From: a virus
Length of the DNA stretch: 44,513 nt
Reading direction: 5' to 3' (one strand)
IMG/VR virus record: IMGVR_UViG_3300031551_000003
Coordinates: 1 to 44,513 of that record
The notes below the pieces were generated by a model. That model was not told the DNA's origin. It worked only from the letters and a program-made list of their open reading frames with translations, and searched no databases. The translations under genes and the position numbers were made by a program. This document shows positions 6,083-12,116 of the stretch, piece after piece (position 1 is the stretch's first letter; every line of letters starts with the position of its first letter).

Positions 6083-6301
6083 TTATCTTACAAGGTCTCT
6101 TATGTCAATAGCTCCGGCAAGGATAATCTCTCTGTAGGCTTTATCATAAGTACTTTCTATTTTAGCCAAGCGTTTTTTAAACGATAACTTTTTAAATTCT
6201 TTCTTATTAAAATATGGATTTTTGTTGCCTACTTCTATAGCCAATTCTTGAAGTGCTTCTAACATCCCGTTGTATTTCTCCCTATCTTCTTTCTTACTCA
6301 T
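6083..6301 (-). CDS. Small helical basic protein (72 aa)
   Basis: The product is a Lys/Glu-rich, mostly helical soluble protein (MLEALQELAIEVGNKN; KKRLAKIESTYDKAYREI). The start at 6301 follows AGGAGGTTAGG. It lies downstream of a 59-residue gene and upstream of the structured-RNA cluster. No family is recognised. Confidence 0.65.
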   Translation of the reverse strand: MSKKEDREKYNGMLEALQELAIEVGNKNPYFNKKEFKKLSFKKRLAKIESTYDKAYREIILAGAIDIRDLVR

Positions 6302-6310
6302 CCTAACCTC

Positions 6311-6490
6311 CTACGGTTTGCCTTTAGCAATTACTTGCAATGCTTTTATCAATTCCTTTAACCCTCGAAAAGTTAAATGGTCTATTCTCGTTGCTATCTC
6401 CCAAGAGTTTTCCTCTGAAAGATAAGTCTCTTTTTCTATTATCTCAGCCTTATCTTTTATACTGTAATGAGTTTTTTTGTTTGATTCCAC
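6311..6490 (-). CDS. Small hypothetical protein with GTG start (59 aa)
   Basis: No ATG is available, but GTG at 6490 has GGAGG six bases upstream, and the frame (VESNKKTHYSIKDKAEIIEK and on) runs to TAG at 6311. The protein is charged and largely helical (DHLTFRGLKELIKALQVIAK). A boxA-like GTTCATTGAAAAC lies about 20 bases upstream of the start. The stop is nine bases from the next start codon (6301), with the AGGAGG of that gene between. Confidence 0.6.
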   Translation of the reverse strand: MESNKKTHYSIKDKAEIIEKETYLSEENSWEIATRIDHLTFRGLKELIKALQVIAKGKP

Positions 6491-6510
6491 TTCACACCTC
6501 CGTTTTGTTT

Positions 6511-6524
6511 GTTTTCAATGAACG
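6511..6524 (-). promoter_or_regulatory. boxA-like leader element, copy 1 (weakest)
   Basis: The minus strand reads CGTTCATTGAAAAC, resembling the boxA antitermination motif (TGTTCTTTGAAAAC type) with one mismatch. It lies about 20 bases upstream of the GTG-start gene at 6490. Confidence 0.4.
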
Positions 6525-6565
6525 ATTTAAACTAACAAGCGGACCTAATTTTTAAGGTTTAACTT

Positions 6566-6907
6566 TTACGCGGTTTCTTTGTCGAACTCTCCAAGATATT
6601 CTTTTGCTGTTTTAATGCGTTCATCGCTGGGACATACCCAATATCCGCCTTCCATTTTGTCAAGCATAAAGTCTATTGCCTCTTGCTTACTTATAAGCGT
6701 TGTTGTGTTTTCGCTCCCTTGCCACAAAGACCATTCAACCGTGTAAAAATACAAATTACTGGAGCGGGCTTTGTGGACATAAAGATTCGTACCAGACAAA
6801 TACTTTTGCCCGGTATTCGGTGGATTGCAAGGAGCTTCATAAAGTCTTATGTCATTCTTACTTAAACGAACTACTTTGCCATCAGGGGTCTTTAAAATGT
6901 TTGCCAT
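6566..6907 (-). CDS. Hypothetical soluble protein (113 aa)
   Basis: The start is set at 6907 (MANILKTPDGKVV), where GGAGGCTAAA gives the ribosome binding site. Four extra upstream codons lack one. The protein is a mixed alpha/beta, tryptophan-containing soluble protein (TVEWSLWQGSENTTTLISKQ). The two Cys residues are too far apart for a metal site. Its leader carries a boxA-like element and, further upstream, a strong hairpin (6988-7027). The function is unknown. Confidence 0.65.
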   Translation of the reverse strand: MANILKTPDGKVVRLSKNDIRLYEAPCNPPNTGQKYLSGTNLYVHKARSSNLYFYTVEWSLWQGSENTTTLISKQEAIDFMLDKMEGGYWVCPSDERIKTAKEYLGEFDKETA

Positions 6908-6942
6908 TTTAGCCTCCATCTGTTGGCTCGCTTGCTAATTTA

Positions 6943-6956
6943 TTTGTCAAAGAACA
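6943..6956 (-). promoter_or_regulatory. boxA-like leader element, copy 2
   Basis: The minus strand reads TGTTCTTTGACAAA, close to bacterial boxA (NusB/NusE binding). It stands between the hairpin at 6988-7027 and the start codon at 6907. Confidence 0.5.
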
Positions 6957-6987
6957 TTACTAAAATACTTTTAAAAATAGTTTTAAA

Positions 6988-7027
6988 CCCCTGCGGGCGT
7001 GAAAACTACTAAAAGCACCCGCAAGGG
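6988..7027 (-). terminator. GC-rich hairpin, family member 3
   Basis: Twelve pairs (7027-7016 with 6988-6999, two of them G-U) close a 16-base loop. On the minus strand the hairpin is followed by TTTAAAACTATTTTT, so it could be an intrinsic terminator or attenuator. A boxA-like element lies just downstream. The arm CCCTTGCGGGTG recurs at 6019-6070. Confidence 0.6.
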
Positions 7028-7040
7028 AACAAGCCTAATG

Positions 7041-7340
7041 TTAAAACGCAAAACCAAGACAATTTCTACATAACCCATGTTTGCCTAATTCATCTAATCT
7101 AATACCGCATTTAGTACAATATTCCAATTTTTTACAAAAATCAATTAATGCTATTTTACTTGTTTCTTTATCTGTTGTAAGATTTATATCTTTTATATCT
7201 TCCCAATGTGTAGGGTGTTGATATTCTTTTTCATTGTCATAGATAGTTATCCATCCCCAATACAACGAATTGTTTTTCCTTTTACGAAACGAACAACCAT
7301 ATATTTTGCCTTGATAATCAAATCTAAAAGACTGTTTCAT
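7041..7340 (-). CDS. Zinc-ribbon small protein (99 aa)
   Basis: The C-terminal 30 residues contain CTKCGIRLDELGKHGLCRNC, a CxxC-x13-CxxC zinc ribbon. The N-terminal two thirds are beta-rich (FRFDYQGKIYGCSFRKRKN). Such proteins usually bind nucleic acids or partner proteins, but the target is unknown. The start at 7340 follows TAGGAGGTGTAAT. A boxA-like element (7368-7380) and a hairpin (7413-7431) precede it. Confidence 0.7.
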   Translation of the reverse strand: MKQSFRFDYQGKIYGCSFRKRKNNSLYWGWITIYDNEKEYQHPTHWEDIKDINLTTDKETSKIALIDFCKKLEYCTKCGIRLDELGKHGLCRNCLGFAF

Positions 7341-7367
7341 ATTACACCTCCTAAGGCTTGTTTTTAA

Positions 7368-7380
7368 GTTTTCAAAGAAC
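7368..7380 (-). promoter_or_regulatory. boxA-like leader element, copy 3
   Basis: The minus strand reads GTTCTTTGAAAAC, 27 bases upstream of the start at 7340. It matches the boxA form seen in some bacterial rRNA operon leaders. Confidence 0.5.
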
Positions 7381-7412
7381 GATACATATTAAAAGTACTA
7401 TCTGTATTCAAA

Positions 7413-7431
7413 CCCTCTCACAAGGAGAGGG
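7413..7431 (-). terminator. Seven-pair hairpin between early genes
   Basis: CCCTCTC and GAGAGGG form a perfect stem with a five-base loop, followed on the minus strand by TTTGAATAC. It lies between the first early gene and the zinc-ribbon gene. It may be an attenuator rather than a full terminator, because the U-tract is short. Confidence 0.5.
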
Positions 7432-7451
7432 CAAACCAACCATGTTATTTT

Positions 7452-7691
7452 TTAACTTAATTCGTCGTAATCTATCTCATCAAATCCCAACTTATACAAA
7501 CCGTCTTCATATAAAATAGTCATTTGATTGCTTGACGCACATAAAATCATTTGCCCATCTATATAAAGTTCAAGATTATCATAATCAGGATTTACAGCCA
7601 GGTTTACATGTCTTGTTCGTTTTATTTTTTTACCAGGCATCTTGGTGGAAATTTCCCACAATGAAGATTGTTTTTCTTTTTTCTTATTCAT
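7452..7691 (-). CDS. First leftward gene: small hypothetical protein (79 aa)
   Basis: The start is set at 7691 (MNKKKEKQSSLWEIS) after GCGAGGCAAAT. Eleven further codons upstream are possible but lack a site. The N-terminus is very basic (KKKEKQ, KKIKRTRH). The C-terminal half is beta-rich and acidic (LYIDGQMILCASSNQ; FDEIDYDELS). As the first gene after the control region it is likely expressed earliest and could be regulatory, but it has no clear helix-turn-helix. Confidence 0.6.
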   Translation of the reverse strand: MNKKKEKQSSLWEISTKMPGKKIKRTRHVNLAVNPDYDNLELYIDGQMILCASSNQMTILYEDGLYKLGFDEIDYDELS

Positions 7692-7716
7692 ATTTGCCTC
7701 GCTTTTGGTTGGTTTA

Positions 7717-7729
7717 TTTTTCAAAGAAC
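7717..7729 (-). promoter_or_regulatory. boxA-like leader element, copy 4
   Basis: The minus strand reads GGTTCTTTGAAAA, 26 bases upstream of the first early start codon (7691). Together with the other three copies it marks four early-gene leaders. Confidence 0.5.
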
Positions 7730-7778
7730 CACTTACTATATATACAAAAATGATTCCACTTTTTAAGTTTATATCAGG

Positions 7779-7787
7779 ATTATATCA
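7779..7787 (-). promoter_or_regulatory. Candidate leftward early promoter (extended -10)
   Basis: The minus strand reads TGATATAAT (7787-7779), a TATAAT -10 with the TGn extension. There is no good -35 hexamer 17 bases upstream. If used, transcription would start near 7772 and give a leader of about 80 bases containing a boxA-like element before the first early gene. Confidence 0.45.
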
Positions 7788-7858
7788 AAAGCCTTGCAAA
7801 CAAAGCGTTGAAAGGATATTTTGTAGGTTTACGCTTTATTGGTATAAGTCTAATATAC

Positions 7859-7887
7859 TTGACATAAATTGATACTCAAAGTATAAA
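7859..7887 (+). promoter_or_regulatory. Candidate rightward sigma-70 promoter into non-coding DNA
   Basis: TTGACA (7859-7864), a 17-base spacer and TATAAA (7882-7887) differ from consensus by one base. Transcription would start near 7894 and run through the control region. No gene starts for about 820 bases, so it may make a regulatory RNA, a replication primer or a long leader for the virion operon. Confidence 0.6.
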
Positions 7888-7948
7888 AAGCGTCTAGAAG
7901 CGTTAATATTATTAATGTGTGGACGTGTAAAAAAGAATAGACGCAAGT

Positions 7949-7990
7949 TATATCAATTTGACACGATATAAATTTGATATGATTGATATA
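7949..7990. repeat. Inverted TATATCAAT arms with TTGACA between
   Basis: TATATCAAT (7949-7957) and ATTGATATA (7982-7990) are exact inverted copies 24 bases apart. They flank TTGACA (7958-7963), and further GATATA/TTGATA half-sites lie inside. This looks like operator DNA for a dimeric repressor covering a promoter element. The hexamer lacks a good -10 at normal spacing, so the promoter itself is doubtful. Confidence 0.45.
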
Positions 7991-8010
7991 AATGATATTG
8001 ATAGTCATCT

Positions 8011-8026
8011 TGTGATTCTATTCACA
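8011..8026. promoter_or_regulatory. CRP/FNR-like palindrome 1
   Basis: TGTGATTCTATTCACA fits TGTGA-N6-TCACA and is followed by AAGT. It is the first of four such sites in the control region. Confidence 0.65.
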
Positions 8027-8053
8027 AAGTTTGGAATGATTTTTGTATGTATT

Positions 8054-8069
8054 TGTGATTCAAATCACA
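8054..8069. promoter_or_regulatory. CRP/FNR-like palindrome 2
   Basis: TGTGATTCAAATCACA followed by AAGT lies 43 bp from palindrome 1 (about four helical turns), so both would face the same side of the DNA. Confidence 0.65.
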
Positions 8070-8087
8070 AAGTTTTTAGTCGTCAGA

Positions 8088-8118
8088 CTTTCCACAATTC
8101 CTCCACATCTTTTCCACA
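8088..8118. promoter_or_regulatory. Three DnaA-box-like CCACA repeats at 11-bp spacing
   Basis: CTTTCCACA (8088-8096), TTCCTCCACA (8098-8107) and TTTTCCACA (8110-8118) put CCACA at 8092, 8103 and 8114, exactly 11 bp apart. TTTTCCACA is one base from the DnaA box TTATCCACA. Phased DnaA-like boxes beside AT-rich DNA suggest an origin that recruits the host initiator, which fits the lack of recognisable replication genes. Confidence 0.5.
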
Positions 8119-8197
8119 TTTGTTTTACAAAGCACTTTGCTAAACGGTCTCTTTGTATGCTATATACACGCGTATATATAGTTTAATATACTACTAA

Positions 8198-8237
8198 GTA
8201 AATAGAGTGTGTGTATCAACACACACACTCTATTTAC
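8198..8237. repeat. Perfect 17-bp inverted repeat
   Basis: GTAAATAGAGTGTGTGT (8198-8214) and ACACACACTCTATTTAC (8221-8237) are exact complements around a six-base loop. No long U-tract follows on either strand. It could end a transcript from the promoter at 7859, form a cruciform, or be an initiator-protein site. Confidence 0.75.
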
Positions 8238-8384
8238 GATTATATATCTACTACGAGTAAGAGGCTAGTACGCGTTAGTATATAATATATATTATATTAT
8301 TATAGCACATCGTGGTGACACGAATTGGATAAAAAGTAACACGCCCTTGTCGTAGGATACCAACATAAGCGTAGGAGGATAGTT

Positions 8385-8400
8385 TGTGATTGTAATCACA
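8385..8400. promoter_or_regulatory. CRP/FNR-like palindrome 3 (perfect)
   Basis: TGTGATTGTAATCACA is a palindrome over all 14 flanking bases and is followed by AAGT like the other copies. Confidence 0.65.
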
Positions 8401-8459
8401 AAGTCGCAAGGAAAACGGAAAGGGGCTATATACCCGCAAGAACGTGAAGACTGAAAGTA

Positions 8460-8475
8460 TGTGATTTCATTCACA
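8460..8475. promoter_or_regulatory. CRP/FNR-like palindrome 4
   Basis: TGTGATTTCATTCACA followed by AAGT lies 75 bp from palindrome 3, close to seven helical turns. Confidence 0.65.
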
Positions 8476-8682
8476 AAGTGCGAAGGGGGATGCTTACCGT
8501 CCCCTTTGTCTGGTGATTGCAAGGGTTTCCAGCGTTTTAGTGTATAAGGGCAAAAGTAAAAACCCCCATCGAGAGCCCTGCGAGCGGCGTAAACCCCCTA
8601 CAAAAACTAGAAACTCCCACGTTTTTCACTTTCCCTAACGCTTTCATTGCAACACTTTCAAGCAGTCAAAAATATTTACCCC

Positions 8683-8713
8683 TTGACAAATTTTATAGAT
8701 TTTATAATATAAT
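8683..8713 (+). promoter_or_regulatory. Candidate rightward promoter of the virion operon
   Basis: TTGACA (8683-8688) is followed by AT-rich DNA with TATAAT at 14-base (8703-8708) and 19-base (8708-8713) spacing, and AATATA at the ideal 17. The ATG at 8717 lies only a few bases after the likely -10. The first message would thus be leaderless or nearly so, or the first real start lies downstream at 8953. Confidence 0.55.
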
Positions 8714-8716
8714 ATC

Positions 8717-8956
8717 ATGACGATAAAAAGTCCAGAGTTCATAAAAGCAATAAACGAAAATTTTGTGTTATTGCATAACAATCCCCGACTCAGGGAATAT
8801 ATCAAAATGAGGAAGCAAACAGAGCAAGAGCGAGCTCGAATTAAATATAATCAAGAATTACGTCAAGCGCAGGAAATCGGTAAAGTATTACTCCGGCGTT
8901 TTGTAAAATGTCTACTTTTCGCAAAAGTCCAAAAAATCCAGGAGGAAATAGCATGA
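8717..8956 (+). CDS. Small charged helical protein, possibly leaderless (79 aa)
   Basis: The protein is rich in Arg, Lys, Glu and Gln, with one long predicted helix (NPRLREYIKMRKQTEQERAR and on). The ATG at 8717 has no ribosome binding site and sits right after the promoter, so it would be read from a leaderless message or not at all. The helical part faintly resembles the C-terminal tail of Rpn-type PD-(D/E)xK transposase-associated proteins, but the nuclease domain is absent. The end overlaps the next start by four bases. Confidence 0.4.
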   Translation: MTIKSPEFIKAINENFVLLHNNPRLREYIKMRKQTEQERARIKYNQELRQAQEIGKVLLRRFVKCLLFAKVQKIQEEIA

Positions 8957-9204
8957 GTGAATCTAAAAAAATAGCAAAAGCGCTTTATGATATGAAAAAA
9001 GCAGAAGAAGATTCCCCGATACCGAAAAGACCAGAATGTCAAGTTTATTATAAAGCAGATGGAATAAACGAAAAATTAGATGCTGCCCTTGAAAAAGTTT
9101 TAAAAGATTTTGGATATACTCGATGGGCGAGTGGGTACACGTTTGATACAAAAATTAGAGATTTGGCTTTTGAAGCAGAAATAACAAAATCCAAGGAGGA
9201 GTAA
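8953..9204 (+). CDS. Small hypothetical protein (83 aa)
   Basis: The start at 8953 (MSESKKIAKALYD) follows GGAGGAAATAGC. The protein is charged, helical at the N-terminus, and ends in a segment with aromatic residues (DFGYTRWASGYTFDT). It probably belongs to the terminase-proximal operon. No family is recognised. Confidence 0.65.
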   Translation: MSESKKIAKALYDMKKAEEDSPIPKRPECQVYYKADGINEKLDAALEKVLKDFGYTRWASGYTFDTKIRDLAFEAEITKSKEE

Positions 9205-9459
9205 ATGCCTAAGAAAAAAACTACAAAACCCAGAAAGAAGGCTCAGAAAAAAGTCCTGAAATATGAAGTCGGAGATAAAGTTTATTTCCGTCAGGCCAAC
9301 GGAGAATGGGGTTTTGGCTGGATAGAATGGATAACCAGAAACTTTAAAGGAAATAAATATTTCGTAGGAAAAACCAAATACGCTGATGCTGTTTTCGGAG
9401 AAGATTATCTTTTCACGGAAAAGGAATATAAAAAATTAGCTGGAGTAAAAGATGATTGA
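9205..9459 (+). CDS. Small basic protein with SH3-like beta segment (84 aa)
   Basis: A Lys/Arg-rich tail (KKKTTKPRKKAQKKV) precedes a beta-rich domain, KYEVGDKVYFRQANGEWGFG and on, reminiscent of SH3- or Tudor-like barrels. Binding of DNA or of the packaging machine is plausible but unproven. The start at 9205 is preceded by AAGGAGGAGTAA and follows the previous stop directly. Confidence 0.65.
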   Translation: MPKKKTTKPRKKAQKKVLKYEVGDKVYFRQANGEWGFGWIEWITRNFKGNKYFVGKTKYADAVFGEDYLFTEKEYKKLAGVKDD

Positions 9460-9745
9460 CACTACTTCTCAAGCCGGAATGGGTGAATGGCTGAAGCAAT
9501 TATTGTCGTATTTTAAAGCTAAAATGCAGCCAACCAGTCCCAAAAAATATATCGAATTGCATAAACCTAAAAACGAAGATGAGCGGACATGGATTTTAAG
9601 AGAAATTAAGTTACTTAGAGAAGAACCTGGCTTTGAAGAGAATCCGACATACAAAATGCTTCGTGATTACGCTATGACGGAATACGGCGAATATGGACAG
9701 AGCGAAGAAAAGAAACCCAAAGAAAAAGTAACTTACCCGTATTGA
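9452..9745 (+). CDS. Small hypothetical protein upstream of terminase (97 aa)
   Basis: This is a soluble, charged protein with a central helix (DERTWILREIKLLREEPGF) and a Lys/Glu-rich tail. It overlaps the preceding gene by eight bases and ends in TGATG, overlapping the next start. Its position directly before the probable small terminase suggests a packaging or head role. No motif confirms this. Confidence 0.6.
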   Translation: MIDTTSQAGMGEWLKQLLSYFKAKMQPTSPKKYIELHKPKNEDERTWILREIKLLREEPGFEENPTYKMLRDYAMTEYGEYGQSEEKKPKEKVTYPY

Positions 9746-10323
9746 TGGTTGATTTTCCTCTTGTTCAAGGTGATAGAATTTTATGCCTTGCCTGTAAAGA
9801 ACAGAGGAAAATTTATTATGCTGGTCGCATAACTGCAAAACATTTAATCGGAAAACATAAATCTCTTTTCCCGAATATTAAAACAGCAATTCAGGAATAT
9901 AAAAAACGCTACCCTGAAGGTGGAACCGCTGCTAATGATAGAACTCGCTCTATGTCTGGCTCAGAAACAAAAATTACCCCGCAAACAGCAGTAATTGCAA
10001 AAGAATCTCTTGAATGGGAAAAACAAAATAAACAGCTTTTTGATGAATTGGAAAACATAAAAAAAGAACTTAAAGAAACTAACGACCCGATAAAAATAAA
10101 AAAATTAAAAATGCGAAAAGATTTAATTCTCGGCCAGCAGAAAGTTATTAAAGAAATAACTCCCGCCAGAGGTTCCTTCCAAACGTCAAATATAGCTAAC
10201 ACAAAATTAAATCCGCTGCAAGTAAAAGCTTTACAGGATATTACTCCGCTATTGGAAAAAATCGCGGAAAATCTCGGATGTTTACGAGAGGTAGACGAAA
10301 GTGTATCAAAATGTCTTAATTGA
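9745..10323 (+). CDS. Probable small terminase subunit (192 aa)
   Basis: The ATG at 9745 overlaps the previous stop. An N-terminal CLAC pair with a later histidine (GDRILCLACKEQ; AKHLIGKHKSLF) looks like a small zinc- or HTH-type recognition unit. A central coiled coil follows (EKQNKQLFDELENIKKELKE), and then a C-terminal helix. A DNA-recognition head, oligomerising coiled coil and large-subunit-binding tail are the general plan of TerS proteins. It sits immediately before and overlaps the large terminase. The call rests on position and architecture, since TerS sequences are poorly conserved. Confidence 0.6.
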   Translation: MVDFPLVQGDRILCLACKEQRKIYYAGRITAKHLIGKHKSLFPNIKTAIQEYKKRYPEGGTAANDRTRSMSGSETKITPQTAVIAKESLEWEKQNKQLFDELENIKKELKETNDPIKIKKLKMRKDLILGQQKVIKEITPARGSFQTSNIANTKLNPLQVKALQDITPLLEKIAENLGCLREVDESVSKCLN

Positions 10324-11878
10324 AAAATATGGTCTATCTCCTCAAATTTTACAATTACGTGAAATCTTTAAAAAATCTCTTTGGCTTACTGCTTATCTTC
10401 TTTGTGGTTATAATGAAAGTAATGTAAAAAAATTCCCTGAAGACAGCGGATTCGATGTCTGTATGAATCAATGCCTTCATGGTTCTATCTGTAATCTGGT
10501 TCAATATCATAATTGGATTAGATTTATTATGCTCTTACCTCGCGGATTTCTTAAGACTTCTATTCTCAGCGCATATAGAATTTGGCGCATAATTAATAAC
10601 CCGAATATCCGAATTTGTATTATTCCGAATAACGAAACGAATGGAAAATCTTTTATAGCGGCAGACCAGGAAATCTTACAATCTCCGTTATTCCTCGCTT
10701 GTTTTCCTGAAATTATGGATGGCGTAATTAAAAGTCAGAGAGGCAGCAAATGGTCAACCGTACAATATACCGTTAATCGCGATAATCCTCCTCCTATGGG
10801 AGAACCTACCGTAGTATTAAAAACTCTTCAGCAGAAAAAACCATCCCAGCATTATGATGAAGTTATGCTCGATGACCCCGTGGATGATGTAAACAGCAGA
10901 ACCGTAACCGAAAGAGAAAGAGTAAAATACGCTATTAGAAATATAGTCCCTTTGCTGGATAATCCAAAAGTCGGCAGAATATGGGATGTCGGTACTCGCT
11001 GGCATTTTGATGACGCTCATGGAGAACTACTTGAAAATCCAGATTATATGAAATTGGTTATGAGTATTACCGATGAAAACGGACAACCTACATTTCCCGA
11101 AAAATATCCTTTGTCAATTATTCCGAAATTGAAAAAAGATTGTCAGACTGCCAGAGATTATGCGGCTAATTACGAAAATAACCCTATTGCTGAAGAAGAT
11201 GCAATCTTTTTGAATAAAAAATATTTACTGTATCATACGGAAAAAAATGGAAGTAATATCGAAAAAAAGATACAGAAAGTGGATGAACATGGTAATATAG
11301 TTTGGGTAAAACATAATGCCATACTTATTGGCAGAGTAGCTTTTTTGGATTCCGCTAAAAAAGGCGGGCATGATAATGATGCGCTTGGAGTATTGGAAAA
11401 ATACGATACTGGCAGAGTTATACTTGTATGGGCTAAAACAGGAGACTGGGGTACTACTGAAAGAATACGAGAAATAGAATATATAGTTAATACTCCAGAA
11501 CTTTGTCCTCTGCGAGTCGGAATAGAAGAAACAGGTCAACATGATATGGAATCTATACTCGGCGAAAGAGCTATGCGCGGAGAAACAAAAATCAACCCGG
11601 ATTTATTTTATCCGATGCACCCTGGGAATGAAGATAAAAGATGGCGAAATCAAATGTCTCTGGAACCGTTATTCGATTCGCATTTATTGAATTTTAAAGA
11701 TACTCTGCCAGATTTGGTTTTTGATGAACTTAAATTGTTCCCGCAACATAAATGGGATGATATTGTGGATATGCTGGCATACGGCAATAGAATGTTCCAG
11801 GAACTTGGACTTTTCGGAGCTGCTTATCAATCAAATTATGCTCCAATGCAACCCTTATATGCACAGGCTGGTGTATAA
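10301..11878 (+). CDS. terL: Large terminase subunit (packaging ATPase-nuclease)
   Basis: This 525-residue motor protein pumps DNA into the prohead and cuts it. The Walker A-like LLPRGFLKTS spans residues 78-87 and Walker B (EVMLDD) spans 187-192, with QHYDE just before. The C-terminal nuclease domain has VAFLDSAKKGG (Asp350), HDNDALG (Asp358, Asp360), the acidic GIEETGQHD segment, and the late DDIVDMLAYG motif that carries the last metal-binding acids. The length is normal for TerL. The start is GTG at 10301 with GAGAGG upstream, overlapping the previous gene by 23 bases. The next rightward frame able to code begins after a 52-base gap. Confidence 0.9.
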   Translation: MYQNVLIEKYGLSPQILQLREIFKKSLWLTAYLLCGYNESNVKKFPEDSGFDVCMNQCLHGSICNLVQYHNWIRFIMLLPRGFLKTSILSAYRIWRIINNPNIRICIIPNNETNGKSFIAADQEILQSPLFLACFPEIMDGVIKSQRGSKWSTVQYTVNRDNPPPMGEPTVVLKTLQQKKPSQHYDEVMLDDPVDDVNSRTVTERERVKYAIRNIVPLLDNPKVGRIWDVGTRWHFDDAHGELLENPDYMKLVMSITDENGQPTFPEKYPLSIIPKLKKDCQTARDYAANYENNPIAEEDAIFLNKKYLLYHTEKNGSNIEKKIQKVDEHGNIVWVKHNAILIGRVAFLDSAKKGGHDNDALGVLEKYDTGRVILVWAKTGDWGTTERIREIEYIVNTPELCPLRVGIEETGQHDMESILGERAMRGETKINPDLFYPMHPGNEDKRWRNQMSLEPLFDSHLLNFKDTLPDLVFDELKLFPQHKWDDIVDMLAYGNRMFQELGLFGAAYQSNYAPMQPLYAQAGV

Positions 11879-11930
11879 TGCACTTGACAAATGTAAAAAA
11901 TTTATTAATATTTATAAACAGGAAAAATAA

Positions 11931-12116
11931 ATGATGTCGCAAATTGAAGCTAAGAAAATTATATATGAATTTAATTATGGCGAACCTTACAGAAAATATT
12001 TCAGTCCAGCCAAAATGGATGAAGCGATAGAAATTCTTGGTAAAAAAGAGGCCGAAAAAATAGAGCGTTCAGCATTATATAAAAGAAATAGAGTTAGATG
12101 GAAAAAGGAGCAATAA
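11931..12116 (+). CDS. Small basic protein before portal (61 aa)
   Basis: The protein is helical and highly charged (MDEAIEILGKKEAEKIERSA; KRNRVRWKKEQ). The start is ATG ATG at 11931/11934. The stop is immediately followed by the portal start (12117), and AAAGGAGCA near its end is the portal's ribosome binding site. No family is recognised. Confidence 0.6.
   Translation: MMSQIEAKKIIYEFNYGEPYRKYFSPAKMDEAIEILGKKEAEKIERSALYKRNRVRWKKEQ

Larger units (their letters stand above)
7725..8716. other. Gene-free divergent control and probable origin region
   Basis: About 990 bases hold no convincing gene on either strand and separate the leftward early block from the rightward virion block. The stretch contains several promoter candidates, an AT-rich inverted pair of ATATCAAT arms, four TGTGA-N6-TCACA palindromes, three CCACA boxes at 11-bp spacing, a perfect 17-bp inverted repeat and a very AT-rich run at 8278-8304. 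I infer that it combines the transcription switch and a replication origin. The part from 8480 to 8680 has no feature that I can recognise. Confidence 0.7.

Noticed and set aside
7958-8143. Rightward small gene in the control region
   Set aside because: It would start at TTG or at an ATG without a ribosome binding site and is made of operator and CCACA repeats.
8292-8522. Leftward 76-residue frame in the control region
   Set aside because: It covers two operator palindromes, has no ribosome binding site and has an unlikely composition.
8717-8956. Rpn-type transposase remnant
   Set aside because: Only a faint helical similarity is visible and the nuclease domain is absent. I keep it as a hypothetical gene.
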